Source: Halolamina sediminis | GTDB taxonomy: Archaea; Halobacteriota; Halobacteria; Halobacteriales; Haloferacaceae | Length of the DNA stretch: 64,000 bases | Assembly (NCBI RefSeq): GCF_001282785.1 | Contig: NZ_CVUA01000001.1 | Coordinates: forward strand, 1,922,001-1,986,000 | Reading direction: 5' to 3' | Shown: positions 55,292-63,669 of the stretch, in pieces | Position numbering within the stretch: the first letter of the stretch is position 1 | Layout: each line of letters starts with the position of its first letter | Notes under the pieces: model-generated | The model's input: the letters and a program-made list of their open reading frames with translations, nothing else | Told to the model about the DNA's origin: nothing | Database searches by the model: none | Position numbers and translations under genes: made by a program

Positions 55292-56253
55292 GGCGACCCA
55301 CCGTCCTGTGCCGCAAGCGCACCGTCGGCAGCGGCTCTCGCGTCGCTGTCGGTCGTGTACTGTTCGAACAGCCGCTCCAAGGAGCGCCCCTCGACCGAGA
55401 AATCCGCCACCGTCGCGGCGTCCACGGCGGCCGCGACGGCCTCGGCCTTGGCCGGCGCCTCACGACAGCCGAGGACGACTTCCCAGCCGTCGACAGTCAC
55501 GTCGAACACCCCGTCGACCGTCCGGAGACGGCGCAGGACTGGTTCGCCGGGCGCCTCGTCGAGTTCCAACCGGAGTCGCTCGGCGCCGCCGGTTCGCTGT
55601 CTGAGCCCGTCGACGGTGTCGACCGCCACGAGCCGGCCGTCGTTCATGATCCCGACGCGGTCACACACCGCCTCGACCTGCGCGAGGTGGTGGCTGGAGA
55701 AGAAGACGGCCGTTCCGTCGTCGACGGCGCCGCGGACGATCTCGCGCAGGGTCGTGATTCCGGTCGGATCGAGGCCGCCCGAGGGCTCGTCGAGCACGAG
55801 AAGGTCGGGATCGCCCGCGATCGCGGTCGCGAGCGCGAGTCGCTGCCGCATCCCCTTCGAGAACCCCCCGGCGGGACGGTCGCGGTCGGCGGCGTCGAGG
55901 CCGACCACATCACACAGGCGGTCGGGGTCGTCGTCGACCCCTTTCAGCCGGCAGATGGAGCGGAGGTGCTCGCGTGCGGTCAGCCCCTCGAACACCCCGT
56001 AGCGTTCGGGCAACACGCCGACGTCCCGCCGCAGGACGCTCCCGGCCGCGGTGGTGTCCCGACCGAGAAGTTCCGCTCGGCCGGCGGTCGGCGTTGCGAA
56101 CCCCAGCAGGAGATCGATGGTCGTGGACTTCCCGGCGCCGTTCGGCCCGAGGAAGCCGAACGCCTCGCCAGCGTCGACTCTCAGGTCGAGGTCGTCGACG
56201 GCGGTGACGGCGCCGTACTCCTTCCGGAGCCCGTCCGTCCGGATAGCTGCCAT
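55288..56253 (-). CDS. ABC transporter ATP-binding protein
   Basis: The 321-residue ATPase has [42 protein letters not shown], signature [17 protein letters not shown], Walker [13 protein letters not shown], and [15 protein letters not shown]. The strong resemblance to the ATPase at 52287 (VLPDDYGLYDSLTGREH) shows recent common ancestry. Start ATG 56253. Confidence 0.95.
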   Translation of the reverse strand: MAAIRTDGLRKEYGAVTAVDDLDLRVDAGEAFGFLGPNGAGKSTTIDLLLGFATPTAGRAELLGRDTTAAGSVLRRDVGVLPERYGVFEGLTAREHLRSICRLKGVDDDPDRLCDVVGLDAADRDRPAGGFSKGMRQRLALATAIAGDPDLLVLDEPSGGLDPTGITTLREIVRGAVDDGTAVFFSSHHLAQVEAVCDRVGIMNDGRLVAVDTVDGLRQRTGGAERLRLELDEAPGEPVLRRLRTVDGVFDVTVDGWEVVLGCREAPAKAEAVAAAVDAATVADFSVEGRSLERLFEQYTTDSDARAAADGALAAQDGGSP

Positions 56254-56335
56254 ACCTGTCCGCTGTGTCGGCGAGGTGTAAAGTACAGGGATAGAACAAA
56301 CGGCCGTCGAAGCTTGTGGCGTGCTCTCGTGGCGC

Positions 56336-56968
56336 TTACCGCTTCCGGGCGACGATCCCGAGGTGATCGTCGTGGTAGCGGTCCAGCCGCATCGTTTCGA
56401 GCAGTTCGTACTCCGCCCGCAACGTCTCCCGGACGTCCTCGAACACCTCGTCCGGCTCCGCGACCACGTCCTCGCTGCGGGCCTTGATCGCCGCCAGCAG
56501 CAGGCCGTCGTCGGCGAGGAACGCCGCGTTCCGGGTCGCCACCTCGGCCTGCCCGCGGGTCGCCACGTCCTGCACGATGCAGTCGAGCCCGGACTCCACG
56601 ACGCCGGCGTACTCCCGTGGCTTCCGGGCGTCGGCGAGCAGTGGGAACAGGTTCGGCCGGCTCTCGGCCACGTCGACCAGATCCCGGACCGGTCGCGGCG
56701 CGAACTCCACCGCGTACGTCGGCCCCGCGAAGTCGGCGACGTGGCTGACGGTCGTCCCGGAAGCGGCACCGAGGTACAGCACTGACTCCCCGCCCTGCAG
56801 ACGAGTGTCCATCCCGAGTTCGAGCATCGCACCGAGCTTCGACCGCCCGGCGTCCCACACCCGCCGGGCGTCGACGATCGGTTCGCCGTACACCGGTTCG
56901 CCCTCGGTCGTCAAGCGATCCTCGCCGGCGACAGTCCGGCGCTCGACGCCGGCGGGAAGCTCACTCAT
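56336..56968 (-). CDS. flpA: Fibrillarin-like rRNA/tRNA 2'-O-methyltransferase
   Basis: The 210-residue SAM enzyme is guided by C/D box RNAs. It has the fibrillarin pattern: GEPVYGEPIVDARRVWDAGRSKLGAMLELG, the SAM site VLYLGAASGTTVSHVAD, VEFAPRPVRDLVDVAESRPNLFPLLADARKP, DCIVQDVATRGQAEVATRN. It overlaps the Nop5 gene by 8 nt; both are core parts of the C/D RNP. Confidence 0.96.
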   Translation of the reverse strand: MSELPAGVERRTVAGEDRLTTEGEPVYGEPIVDARRVWDAGRSKLGAMLELGMDTRLQGGESVLYLGAASGTTVSHVADFAGPTYAVEFAPRPVRDLVDVAESRPNLFPLLADARKPREYAGVVESGLDCIVQDVATRGQAEVATRNAAFLADDGLLLAAIKARSEDVVAEPDEVFEDVRETLRAEYELLETMRLDRYHDDHLGIVARKR

Positions 56969-57827
56969 CGGCCACCTCCTCCTCGTCCGTCGCACGCGCG
57001 CGAATCGTCTCCATCCGCTCCCGCAGGTCCTCGTGGACGCTCTCCCGGCGGTCGCCGCTGTAGTAGTCGATCCGGGCGACGATCGAGAGCTTCCCTGCGA
57101 GCGCGCGCGCTGCCGAGCCGCGGTCCTCGGGACGCGTGCCGCGGACGAACTCGTGGGTGAAAATCACGCCGTGTTTGGGCGAGGGAGCGTGCCCCCGCAG
57201 GTGCGCGAACAGCGCGTCCTCCGCGCCGAGCACCTGCACGGTGCCGGAGGGTTTCTTCGCGAGCGATTCCAGCCCGCCGGCAAGCGAGATAAGGCGTGCG
57301 GCGAGCACGGGGCCGGCCATCTCTGCGAGGTTCGGCGCCACCTCGGGCGCGCGGCGCTCGATGAACGCCCGCAGGTCGTCGCGTTCCTCGCGGAGGTCGA
57401 CCACGCGCTCGGCCAGCGAGATCGCCCGTTCCTCGGTGGCGTCCGCGGGCTCGCGCTGGGCGACGACGGCCGCGAAGTCGAGTCCCGTGGCGTCTTCCTC
57501 CACGTCCATGAGCGCGCCGGCCCACTCCTCCAGTCGCTCGGCGAGCTCGTTCGCGGTTCGCTCGGCGTCGTCCATCGCCCGCAGCGTGTGGATCAACTGT
57601 TGGTCGTCCGCGCGCTCGGCCGCGCGTGCGGCCTCGCGAGCGGCGTCGACGGTCGCCTCGTGGAGCCGGTCGTAGTACTCGTCCTCGTCGGCGGCGAACC
57701 CGGCGTCGACGGCCAGCGCCGGCCAGTCGCGGGGCTCGTCGGCCTCACCCTCCCGGATCGCCGCCGCCGCGGCCTCGGGGTCGCCGGGGTCGATGCCGGC
57801 GAACCAGGCGTCGTCAGTTTCGGTCAT
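56961..57827 (-). CDS. Nop5/Nop56/58 family C/D RNP scaffold protein
   Basis: The 288-residue protein has a coiled-coil middle (AMDDAERTANELAERLEEWA...) and the NOP domain: APNLAEMAGPVLAARLISLAGGLESLAKKPSGTVQVLGAEDALFAHL, then HGVIFTHEFVRGTRPEDRGSAARALAGKLSIVARIDYYSG. It bridges fibrillarin, L7Ae and the guide RNA. It is shorter than the usual 370-400 residues and lacks the Lys-rich tail. Confidence 0.94.
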   Translation of the reverse strand: MTETDDAWFAGIDPGDPEAAAAAIREGEADEPRDWPALAVDAGFAADEDEYYDRLHEATVDAAREAARAAERADDQQLIHTLRAMDDAERTANELAERLEEWAGALMDVEEDATGLDFAAVVAQREPADATEERAISLAERVVDLREERDDLRAFIERRAPEVAPNLAEMAGPVLAARLISLAGGLESLAKKPSGTVQVLGAEDALFAHLRGHAPSPKHGVIFTHEFVRGTRPEDRGSAARALAGKLSIVARIDYYSGDRRESVHEDLRERMETIRARATDEEEVADE

Positions 57828-57930
57828 GGCCGGCCCTACCTGCCGTGGTCGTATAGGCGTTCCCGAAACGGCCGCGCCGGCGTCGCCGCGGGCCGAGCGT
57901 ATTTAGGCCCGGCCCACACTCCTTCCCCCA

Positions 57931-58770
57931 ATGACGCCGTTCCAGTCGATGCTGCTAGTGAGCACGCTGGTGGGGCTGGCAACGGGCCTCGGCGCGATCC
58001 CGACTTTGTTCGGCGCCCGCGTGAGCCACCGCACGTACGACGCGGCGCTCGGGCTCGCGGGCGGCATCATGGTCGCGGCGTCGGTGTTCGGCCTCATCAT
58101 CCCCGGCAGCGAGCAGGGCGCGCTCTCGGCGGTGATGGTCGGCGTGTTCCTCGGCGGCTTCGGCCTGCTCGCGGGCAACCGCGTGCTCCCGCACCTCCAC
58201 ACGGAGTACCACCGACGGCGCGGCCACGGCGGGGGCGAGATCGACGACGGGGACGACCACGGGAGCGACGTCGAGTTCGATGGGAGCGACGGGGGGAGCG
58301 ACGACGCGGCGCTCGACGACCGACTCCGCCGCGCCGCACTGGTCGGCGGCGCGATCACGCTCCACAACGCGCCCGAGGGGCTGGCGATGGGGATCGCCTA
58401 CGCCTCGGGACTGGAGGAGGTGGCGATCGTGCTCGCGATCGTGATCGCGCTCCAGAACGTCCCGGACGGGTTCGCGTTCGCGATCCCGGTCGCTCAGTCG
58501 GGCGTCTCGACGCCGAAGGTGTTCCTCTACACCACGCTCTCGGGGACGGTCCCGCAGGTGATCGGCTCGGTGTTCGGCTTCGCACTCGTCGGGATCGCCC
58601 AGGGGATCTTCCCCGTCGCCGCCGGCTTCGCCGCGGGCGCGATGCTCGCGGTCGTCCTCCGGGAGATGGTCCCCTCCAGCCACGGCCACGGCTACGCCGA
58701 CGCCGCGACGGCGGCGTTCCTCGTCGGTTTCGTGCTGCTCGTCGTCGTCGACGCCGCAGTCGGCGCCTGA
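57931..58770 (+). CDS. ZIP-family metal transporter
   Basis: The 279-residue protein has eight hydrophobic helices with a His/Asp-rich loop between helices 3 and 4 (HLHTEYHRRRGHGGG...). The metal-binding helix IV motif ITLHNAPEGLAMGIAYASG and helix V IALQNVPDGFAFAIPVAQ are the ZIP signatures (HNxPEG). It probably imports zinc or iron. ATG 57931 has an AT-rich stretch (GTATTTAGGC) about 30 nt upstream. Confidence 0.93.
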   Translation: MTPFQSMLLVSTLVGLATGLGAIPTLFGARVSHRTYDAALGLAGGIMVAASVFGLIIPGSEQGALSAVMVGVFLGGFGLLAGNRVLPHLHTEYHRRRGHGGGEIDDGDDHGSDVEFDGSDGGSDDAALDDRLRRAALVGGAITLHNAPEGLAMGIAYASGLEEVAIVLAIVIALQNVPDGFAFAIPVAQSGVSTPKVFLYTTLSGTVPQVIGSVFGFALVGIAQGIFPVAAGFAAGAMLAVVLREMVPSSHGHGYADAATAAFLVGFVLLVVVDAAVGA

Positions 58771-58776
58771 CCGCGG

Positions 58777-59358
58777 TCAGCGCCCCATCGTGTGGAACTC
58801 CGAGTTGGGCCGCATGTCCGCGAACATCGCCATCCGGTTGCTGAGGTTGAAGAAGGCGGTCACGGCGGCGATATCCCACATCGCTTCGGGGCTGTACCCC
58901 ACCTCGGCCAGCCGTTCGAGGTCGGCCTCCGTCACGCGGTCGGGGTGTTCGGTCAGCTTCACGGCCACGTCGAGCATCGCCATCCGTTTCTCGCTCACGT
59001 CGGCCTGTCGGTAGTTCGCGACCAGCTGGTCGGCGAGCTCGGGGTCGCCCGAGTAGATCCGCAGCAGCGCGCCGTGGGCGACGTTGCAGTAGTAGCAGTG
59101 GTTCCGCCCCGAGACCGCGACGACGATCATCTCCACCTCCTCGCGGTCGAGCGCGGTGTCGTCCACGAGCGCGTCGTGGTAGTCGAAGAACGCCCGGAAG
59201 TGGCTCGGCTTGTACGCGAACGCCGAGAACACGTTCGGCGTGAAGCCGGCCTCTTCGGTCTCCTCCGTGATACGGTCCTGCAGATCCTCGGGAAGCTCCT
59301 CGAACTCGGGCACCTCGAAGCGGGTCATCGCGTCGTCATCGAGCGTTGGGTCGGCCAT
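58777..59358 (-). CDS. AhpD/carboxymuconolactone decarboxylase-like peroxidase-related protein
   Basis: The 193-residue protein has the AhpD fold with VSGRNHCYYCNVAHGALLRIYSGDPELADQLVANY, a CYYC redox motif followed by the conserved His three residues on. Such proteins work as peroxidase or disulfide reductase partners. ATG 59358 is chosen over a 10-residue N-terminal extension. It is convergent with the ZIP gene and divergent from the GNAT gene. Confidence 0.88.
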   Translation of the reverse strand: MADPTLDDDAMTRFEVPEFEELPEDLQDRITEETEEAGFTPNVFSAFAYKPSHFRAFFDYHDALVDDTALDREEVEMIVVAVSGRNHCYYCNVAHGALLRIYSGDPELADQLVANYRQADVSEKRMAMLDVAVKLTEHPDRVTEADLERLAEVGYSPEAMWDIAAVTAFFNLSNRMAMFADMRPNSEFHTMGR

Positions 59359-59430
59359 CGCCGGCCGTTGGGCGGGCGGCCACTTCAAGACGACCGCTCT
59401 TTTTGCGTCTCGCGCTCAGAGGTGGAAGCG

Positions 59431-60162
59431 ATGACGCTCGCGCCCGACACCGAGGACCGGATCGCCCGCCACTGGGCCGAGCGGCTTGACTGTTCGCCCG
59501 CGGTGTTCTCGGAATCGGGGGTCACGGTCGTCGACACGGCCACCGAGGGGACGATCCGCCTCGTCCGCCGCAGCGACGCGCTGGTCGTGGCCGCCCCCGC
59601 GGATCTCCAAGCCGCGCTCGTCGAGGCCGCAGACACACTCAGCGACGCCGACCTCCCCGCGACCGAGGCGGTGACGCGTGCGCTGGCGGATAGCGACACC
59701 GGCGTCGATGCCGTCCACGGTCCGTACTTCCTCGGCTACGTCGACGAGGCCTCGTTCTCGCCGGTCGACACCGATGCCCGCCTGCTCGTCGGCGCCGACC
59801 GGGACGCGTTCGAACGACTCCGCGAGCGCGTCCCGGGCGAGGAGTGGGCCCGCGCCTCGCCCGTGTTCCGGCCCGGGCAGACCGCGGGGCTGTTCGTCGA
59901 CGGCGAGCTCGCGGCGGTCGCGACGCTGACCCACCTCCCGTTCCCTGACGTGGGCGTCGTCGTCGACCCCGAGCACCGCGGGCGCGGCTACGGGCGCGCG
60001 GTCGTCTCCACGATCACGAAGACCGCGTTCGATGTGGACAGGAACGCGGTGGTCCGCTACCGCACCCGCGAGTCGGCGCCGGCGTCGGTCGCGCTCGCCA
60101 GGTCGCTGGGGTACGAACGCTGGGCGATCAGTGCGGTGCTCGTCACCGATCAGACGCCCTGA
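59431..60162 (+). CDS. GNAT-family N-acetyltransferase
   Basis: The 243-residue protein has an N-terminal half of about 130 residues without recognised features, then the acetyl-CoA fold: GQTAGLFVDGELAAVATLTHLPFPDVGVVVDPEHRGRGYGRAVVSTI. The loop RGRGYG (motif A) contacts the CoA pyrophosphate. ESAPASVALARSLGYERWAI closes the domain. The acceptor substrate is unknown. Its last 13 nt overlap the 3' end of the opposite-strand gene. Confidence 0.88.
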   Translation: MTLAPDTEDRIARHWAERLDCSPAVFSESGVTVVDTATEGTIRLVRRSDALVVAAPADLQAALVEAADTLSDADLPATEAVTRALADSDTGVDAVHGPYFLGYVDEASFSPVDTDARLLVGADRDAFERLRERVPGEEWARASPVFRPGQTAGLFVDGELAAVATLTHLPFPDVGVVVDPEHRGRGYGRAVVSTITKTAFDVDRNAVVRYRTRESAPASVALARSLGYERWAISAVLVTDQTP

Positions 60163-60638
60163 GCCGCCAGCGAGCCCGCGGCGGCGAGCGCGAAGGTTCC
60201 CAGCAGGAACAGCCCCCAGTTCGCGAGCGTGTTGTCCGCGCGGGTGACGTAGAGGCTGAACTCCCGGCCCCACGGCCAGAACAGGTCCACGCCCGCGGGC
60301 GTGAGCACGTCGCCGAGCAGGTGGGCGCTGACGCTGACGAAGCCGACGAAGAAACCGAACAGCGAGAGCTGGAGCCGGCCGACCGTCCCCACGCCCTCGG
60401 CCAGCAGCGCGCCCGCGCCGGCGAACGCCCCGCCGACGAGCCCGGCGAACAGCAGCGAGTGGGTCGGTCCACGGTGCGGGACCCCGGGAATTCGGTGGTC
60501 CACGTCGGGCAGCATCGCGAGCCAGAGCATCGCGCCGCCGGTCACGAGCGCCGCCAGCGGCTGGCCGATCGCGACCAGCAGGGAGCCGATCGGGGCGAAC
60601 ACGAGCATCGACACCCCGAGGTGGCCGGTCCGGTACAC
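60150..60638 (-). CDS. DUF457/YdjM-type membrane metal-dependent hydrolase-like protein
   Basis: The 162-residue protein has four membrane helices and the family motifs PDVDHRIPGVPHRGPTHSLLF (Asp/His-rich) and SAHLLGDVLTPAGVDLFWPW with the conserved His and Asp. Members are often named 'metal-dependent hydrolase' but activity is unproven. GTG 60638 is used. Confidence 0.85.
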   Translation of the reverse strand: MYRTGHLGVSMLVFAPIGSLLVAIGQPLAALVTGGAMLWLAMLPDVDHRIPGVPHRGPTHSLLFAGLVGGAFAGAGALLAEGVGTVGRLQLSLFGFFVGFVSVSAHLLGDVLTPAGVDLFWPWGREFSLYVTRADNTLANWGLFLLGTFALAAAGSLAAQGV

Positions 60639-60743
60639 ACCCCGACTGCGCGCGCCATCGGCCTAAACAGTTCCGCGTAGCACCCGCCCGGGAGCAGATT
60701 ACCTCGTTCCCTTCCGTTAACGTCCCCATACGGGCTGAAATCG

Positions 60744-60756
60744 GATCATAACTTAC
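60744..60756 (+). promoter_or_regulatory. TATA-like element before the ferritin-like gene
   Basis: GATCATAACTTAC, centred about 30 nt before GTG 60781, which favours that codon over GTG 60769 (18 nt). Confidence 0.4.
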
Positions 60757-60780
60757 TCCGCCAGCGACGTGGGCGCGACT

Positions 60781-62400
60781 GTGGCAAACTTCGACCTACT
60801 CGAATCGGACGACGACAGTCGTGAGACAAGTGTCGACCGACGAACCGTGATGAAGGCACTCGGCGTCGGCGCCGTCGCAAGCGCCGGCTTCGCCGGGACT
60901 GCGAGCGCCCACGAAGCGATCGGCAAGCCCGCGTTCTACGGCACGGAGAAGCTCTCGGTGTGCGTCTCCGGTAACTCCGGCGTACTCATGGCTCGAGAGA
61001 CCGAGGACGGCTACGACGTCGGCTTCGTCGTCGGGCCGAACGAACTCGAACCCTACCCGGACGGAAAGCCGCGCTACAGCGGCAACTACACCCTCTCGGT
61101 GGCCGACGACGACGTGCCGGACGGGCAGATCATCGGGGTCCAGATCGCCGGCACGCGCTGGGTGAACCCCAACGAGGTCGCACAGGATGCACTCGCCGCC
61201 GAGCGCGAGCAGCTTGACTCGACTCACCCCCGCCCGGAGGGGCTCTCCGTCGGGCAGGACGACGGACTGCCCTGTGAGGGTCCGCCCGCGGCCGCGCCCG
61301 ACGTGCCGCTGCTGAACTACGCGCTCACGCTCGAGCATCTGGAGTACGCGTTCTACCGCGACGGGCTGATGGCGTTCTCCGACGACGAGCTGATGAACGC
61401 GGACGCGCTCTCGGGCTTCGGTGCGACGATCCGGACAGCCGTCCCGGGCTACCTCGCGACGGTTCGCGACCACGAGAAAGCTCACGTCGACGCGCTGACC
61501 GCGACGATCGAGTCGCTGGGCGGCGATCCGGTCGCCGAGGGAAGCTACGAGTTCGGCTACACCACCGCCTCGGAGTTCTTCGCCGTCGCACAGGCGCTTG
61601 AGAACACCGGGGTCGCCGCCTACGCCGGCGCCGCGCCCCAGATCGTGGACAACGGGCTGCTGACGGTCGCGGCGGGCATCCACAGCGTCGAGGCCCGCCA
61701 CGCGAGCTTCCTGAACGTCGTCAACGGTGACCAGCCGTTCCCGGACGCCGTCGACGAGGCCAAATCCATCGATGAGGTGCTCGGAATCGCCGGCGGGTTC
61801 GTCACCAGCGAGGTGGACCCGAGCGTCTACGAGCTCCGCGAGTACCGGCCGGTCCACGACCGCAAGCGCCCGGACGACACGAGCGACCTCGACGTGCTCA
61901 ACTACGCACTGACGCTCGAACACCTGGAGAACGCGTTCTACCGCGATGGAATCGCCGAGTTCAGCGACAGTGAACTGCGCGACGCCGACGTGCTCCACCA
62001 GTTCGACGACGGGCTGCGTGATCTCGTGCCCGGCTACCTCCGGACCGTCGGCGACCACGAGGCGGCCCACGTGTCGGCGATCTCCGACACGATCGAGGCG
62101 CTGGGCGGCACGCCCGTCGAGGAAGCGACGTACGATTTCGGCTACGAAACGCCCTCGGAGTTCTTCGGCGTCGCGAAGGCGCTGGAGAACACGGGTGTCG
62201 CCGCCTACGCCGGCGCCGCGCCGACCGTCGCCAACGACGACGTGTTCAACGCCGCGATCGGGATTCACAGCGTCGAAGCCCGGCACGCGGGGTTCCTCAA
62301 CAAGCTCAACGGCGACTCGCCGTTCCCGGACGCCGTGGACGAGCCGAAGACGATGAGCGAGGTCGGGTCGATCGCCGCCCAGTTCATCGTCGAGGAGTGA
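60781..62400 (+). CDS. Tat-exported protein with two ferritin-like domains
   Basis: The protein of about 539 residues has a Tat signal (DRRTVMKALGVGAVASAGFAGTASA), then a region of about 110 residues with a Cys pair, and two consecutive ferritin-like (Ferritin_2-type) domains, residues about 180-335 and 375-530. Both carry LNYALTLEHLE, AFYRDG, VPGYLxTVxDHExAHVxAI, SLGG/ALGG and HSVEARHAxFLN: the Glu/His pairs of a di-metal site. The two domains are about 60% alike and probably arose by duplication. Outside the cell this could bind metal or handle oxygen radicals; the role is unknown. Confidence 0.88.
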   Translation: MANFDLLESDDDSRETSVDRRTVMKALGVGAVASAGFAGTASAHEAIGKPAFYGTEKLSVCVSGNSGVLMARETEDGYDVGFVVGPNELEPYPDGKPRYSGNYTLSVADDDVPDGQIIGVQIAGTRWVNPNEVAQDALAAEREQLDSTHPRPEGLSVGQDDGLPCEGPPAAAPDVPLLNYALTLEHLEYAFYRDGLMAFSDDELMNADALSGFGATIRTAVPGYLATVRDHEKAHVDALTATIESLGGDPVAEGSYEFGYTTASEFFAVAQALENTGVAAYAGAAPQIVDNGLLTVAAGIHSVEARHASFLNVVNGDQPFPDAVDEAKSIDEVLGIAGGFVTSEVDPSVYELREYRPVHDRKRPDDTSDLDVLNYALTLEHLENAFYRDGIAEFSDSELRDADVLHQFDDGLRDLVPGYLRTVGDHEAAHVSAISDTIEALGGTPVEEATYDFGYETPSEFFGVAKALENTGVAAYAGAAPTVANDDVFNAAIGIHSVEARHAGFLNKLNGDSPFPDAVDEPKTMSEVGSIAAQFIVEE

Positions 62401-62476
62401 CGTCGGCGGTCCCCGGCTCGGCCCTTCTCGGCAGCGAGCGCGGGTCCACCAGCCGCGCAGTCGATCGCCCGACGCG

Positions 62477-62734
62477 TCAGTCCGACTTCTCCTCGCCGTA
62501 CTCGACGGTCTCGCCGTCCGCGAACGTGACGCTCGCGATCTCGCGGCGCTCCCCGTCGACGTAGCAGTACACGCCGTCGCCCTCGTCCTCTGTCCGTCGG
62601 TGGGAGCCGTCACAGAACGGGTGGTCGTCGCTGAGCCCGCAGCGACAGACCGCGATGTCGCCCTTCTCGGGATCGATGTCCTCCTCGTCGAGATACCTCG
62701 GCGACTGCTTCTCCCGGCTCACGTGGCGGGCCAT
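62477..62734 (-). CDS. CDGSH-type iron-sulfur protein
   Basis: The 85-residue protein contains AVCRCGLSDDHPFCDGSHRRTEDE, which exactly fits C-x-C-x2-S-x3-P-x-C-D-G-S-H and ligates a [2Fe-2S] cluster with three Cys and one His. An N-terminal VSREKQSPRYLDEEDIDPEKGDI and a C-terminal beta region complete a small cytosolic redox or cluster-transfer protein. Start ATG 62734. Redox partners are unknown. Confidence 0.92.
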   Translation of the reverse strand: MARHVSREKQSPRYLDEEDIDPEKGDIAVCRCGLSDDHPFCDGSHRRTEDEGDGVYCYVDGERREIASVTFADGETVEYGEEKSD

Positions 62735-62839
62735 GCCCGTCGATGGGTCGCCCGCCCCGATAGCTCTTGGGCGGGACGATCCCGACGGCGTCACGCGAAC
62801 GCGTCGGGAATTAAGTGCGGTTCCGCCGTGGGCGGGGGT

Positions 62840-63628
62840 ATGGGTACAGTTCAGTACGACTTCACCGACGAGACGGTCGTCGTCACCGGCGGGAGCTCCG
62901 GCATCGGGCGAGCGATCGCGCTCGCGTTCGCCGACGCCGGCGCGACCGTCCTCAACGCCGACATCGACCCCGAGCCGAAGGACCGCGACGCCGAGAAGCC
63001 GACCCACGAGCGCATCGAGGCCGACGGCGGCACCGCCGAGTTCGTCGAGACCGACGTCTCCGACCCCGCGGAGATCCGCGTCGCCGTCGAGGCCGCCCGC
63101 GAGTACGGCGGCGTCGACGTGATGGTGAACAACGCCGGCCTCTACATCGGCGGCGCGATGCGGGAGATTACCGAGGAGGAGTTCGACCGCATCCACGCGG
63201 TCAACGCAAAGGGGGTGTTCTTCGGCACCCAGATCGCCGCCAACGACATGATCGACCGCGGCGTCGCGGGCCGCATCGTCAACACTGCCTCCATCAGCTC
63301 GAACGTCGCGCAGTTCGGGCAGGTGCAGTACGACTCCACCAAAGGGGCAATCCGGATGATCACCCGCGGCTCGGCGCTCGAACTGGCGGAGCACGAGATC
63401 CGGGTCAACGCCGTCGCCCCCGGGCAGATCGCGACGGAGTTCCTCGAGGGGTGGACCGAGGAGGCCCAGGAGGGCGCCGAGGAAGGGGAGTTCCTCAAGC
63501 CGGTTCCGCTGGGCCGGGCGGGGTTCCCGACCGACGTGGCGCCCGCGGCGGTGTTCCTCGCGAGCGACGCCGCGGGGTACGTGACGGGTGAGCTGCTCCA
63601 CGTCGACGGCGGCTGGCAGATCATCTGA
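62840..63628 (+). CDS. Short-chain dehydrogenase/reductase (SDR)
   Basis: The 262-residue classical SDR has the cofactor motif TGGSSGIGRAIALAF, VMVNNAGLYIGG, catalytic Ser in NTASISSN, YDSTKG (Y-x3-K), and GYVTGELLHVDGGW at the end. ADIDPE after strand 2 points to NAD(H) as the preferred cofactor. The alcohol/ketone substrate cannot be told from sequence. ATG 62840. Confidence 0.93.
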   Translation: MGTVQYDFTDETVVVTGGSSGIGRAIALAFADAGATVLNADIDPEPKDRDAEKPTHERIEADGGTAEFVETDVSDPAEIRVAVEAAREYGGVDVMVNNAGLYIGGAMREITEEEFDRIHAVNAKGVFFGTQIAANDMIDRGVAGRIVNTASISSNVAQFGQVQYDSTKGAIRMITRGSALELAEHEIRVNAVAPGQIATEFLEGWTEEAQEGAEEGEFLKPVPLGRAGFPTDVAPAAVFLASDAAGYVTGELLHVDGGWQII

Positions 63629-63669
63629 GTCGCGGGGGGTATTTGTCGGGCGGGCCAGAACGCGGGGCC

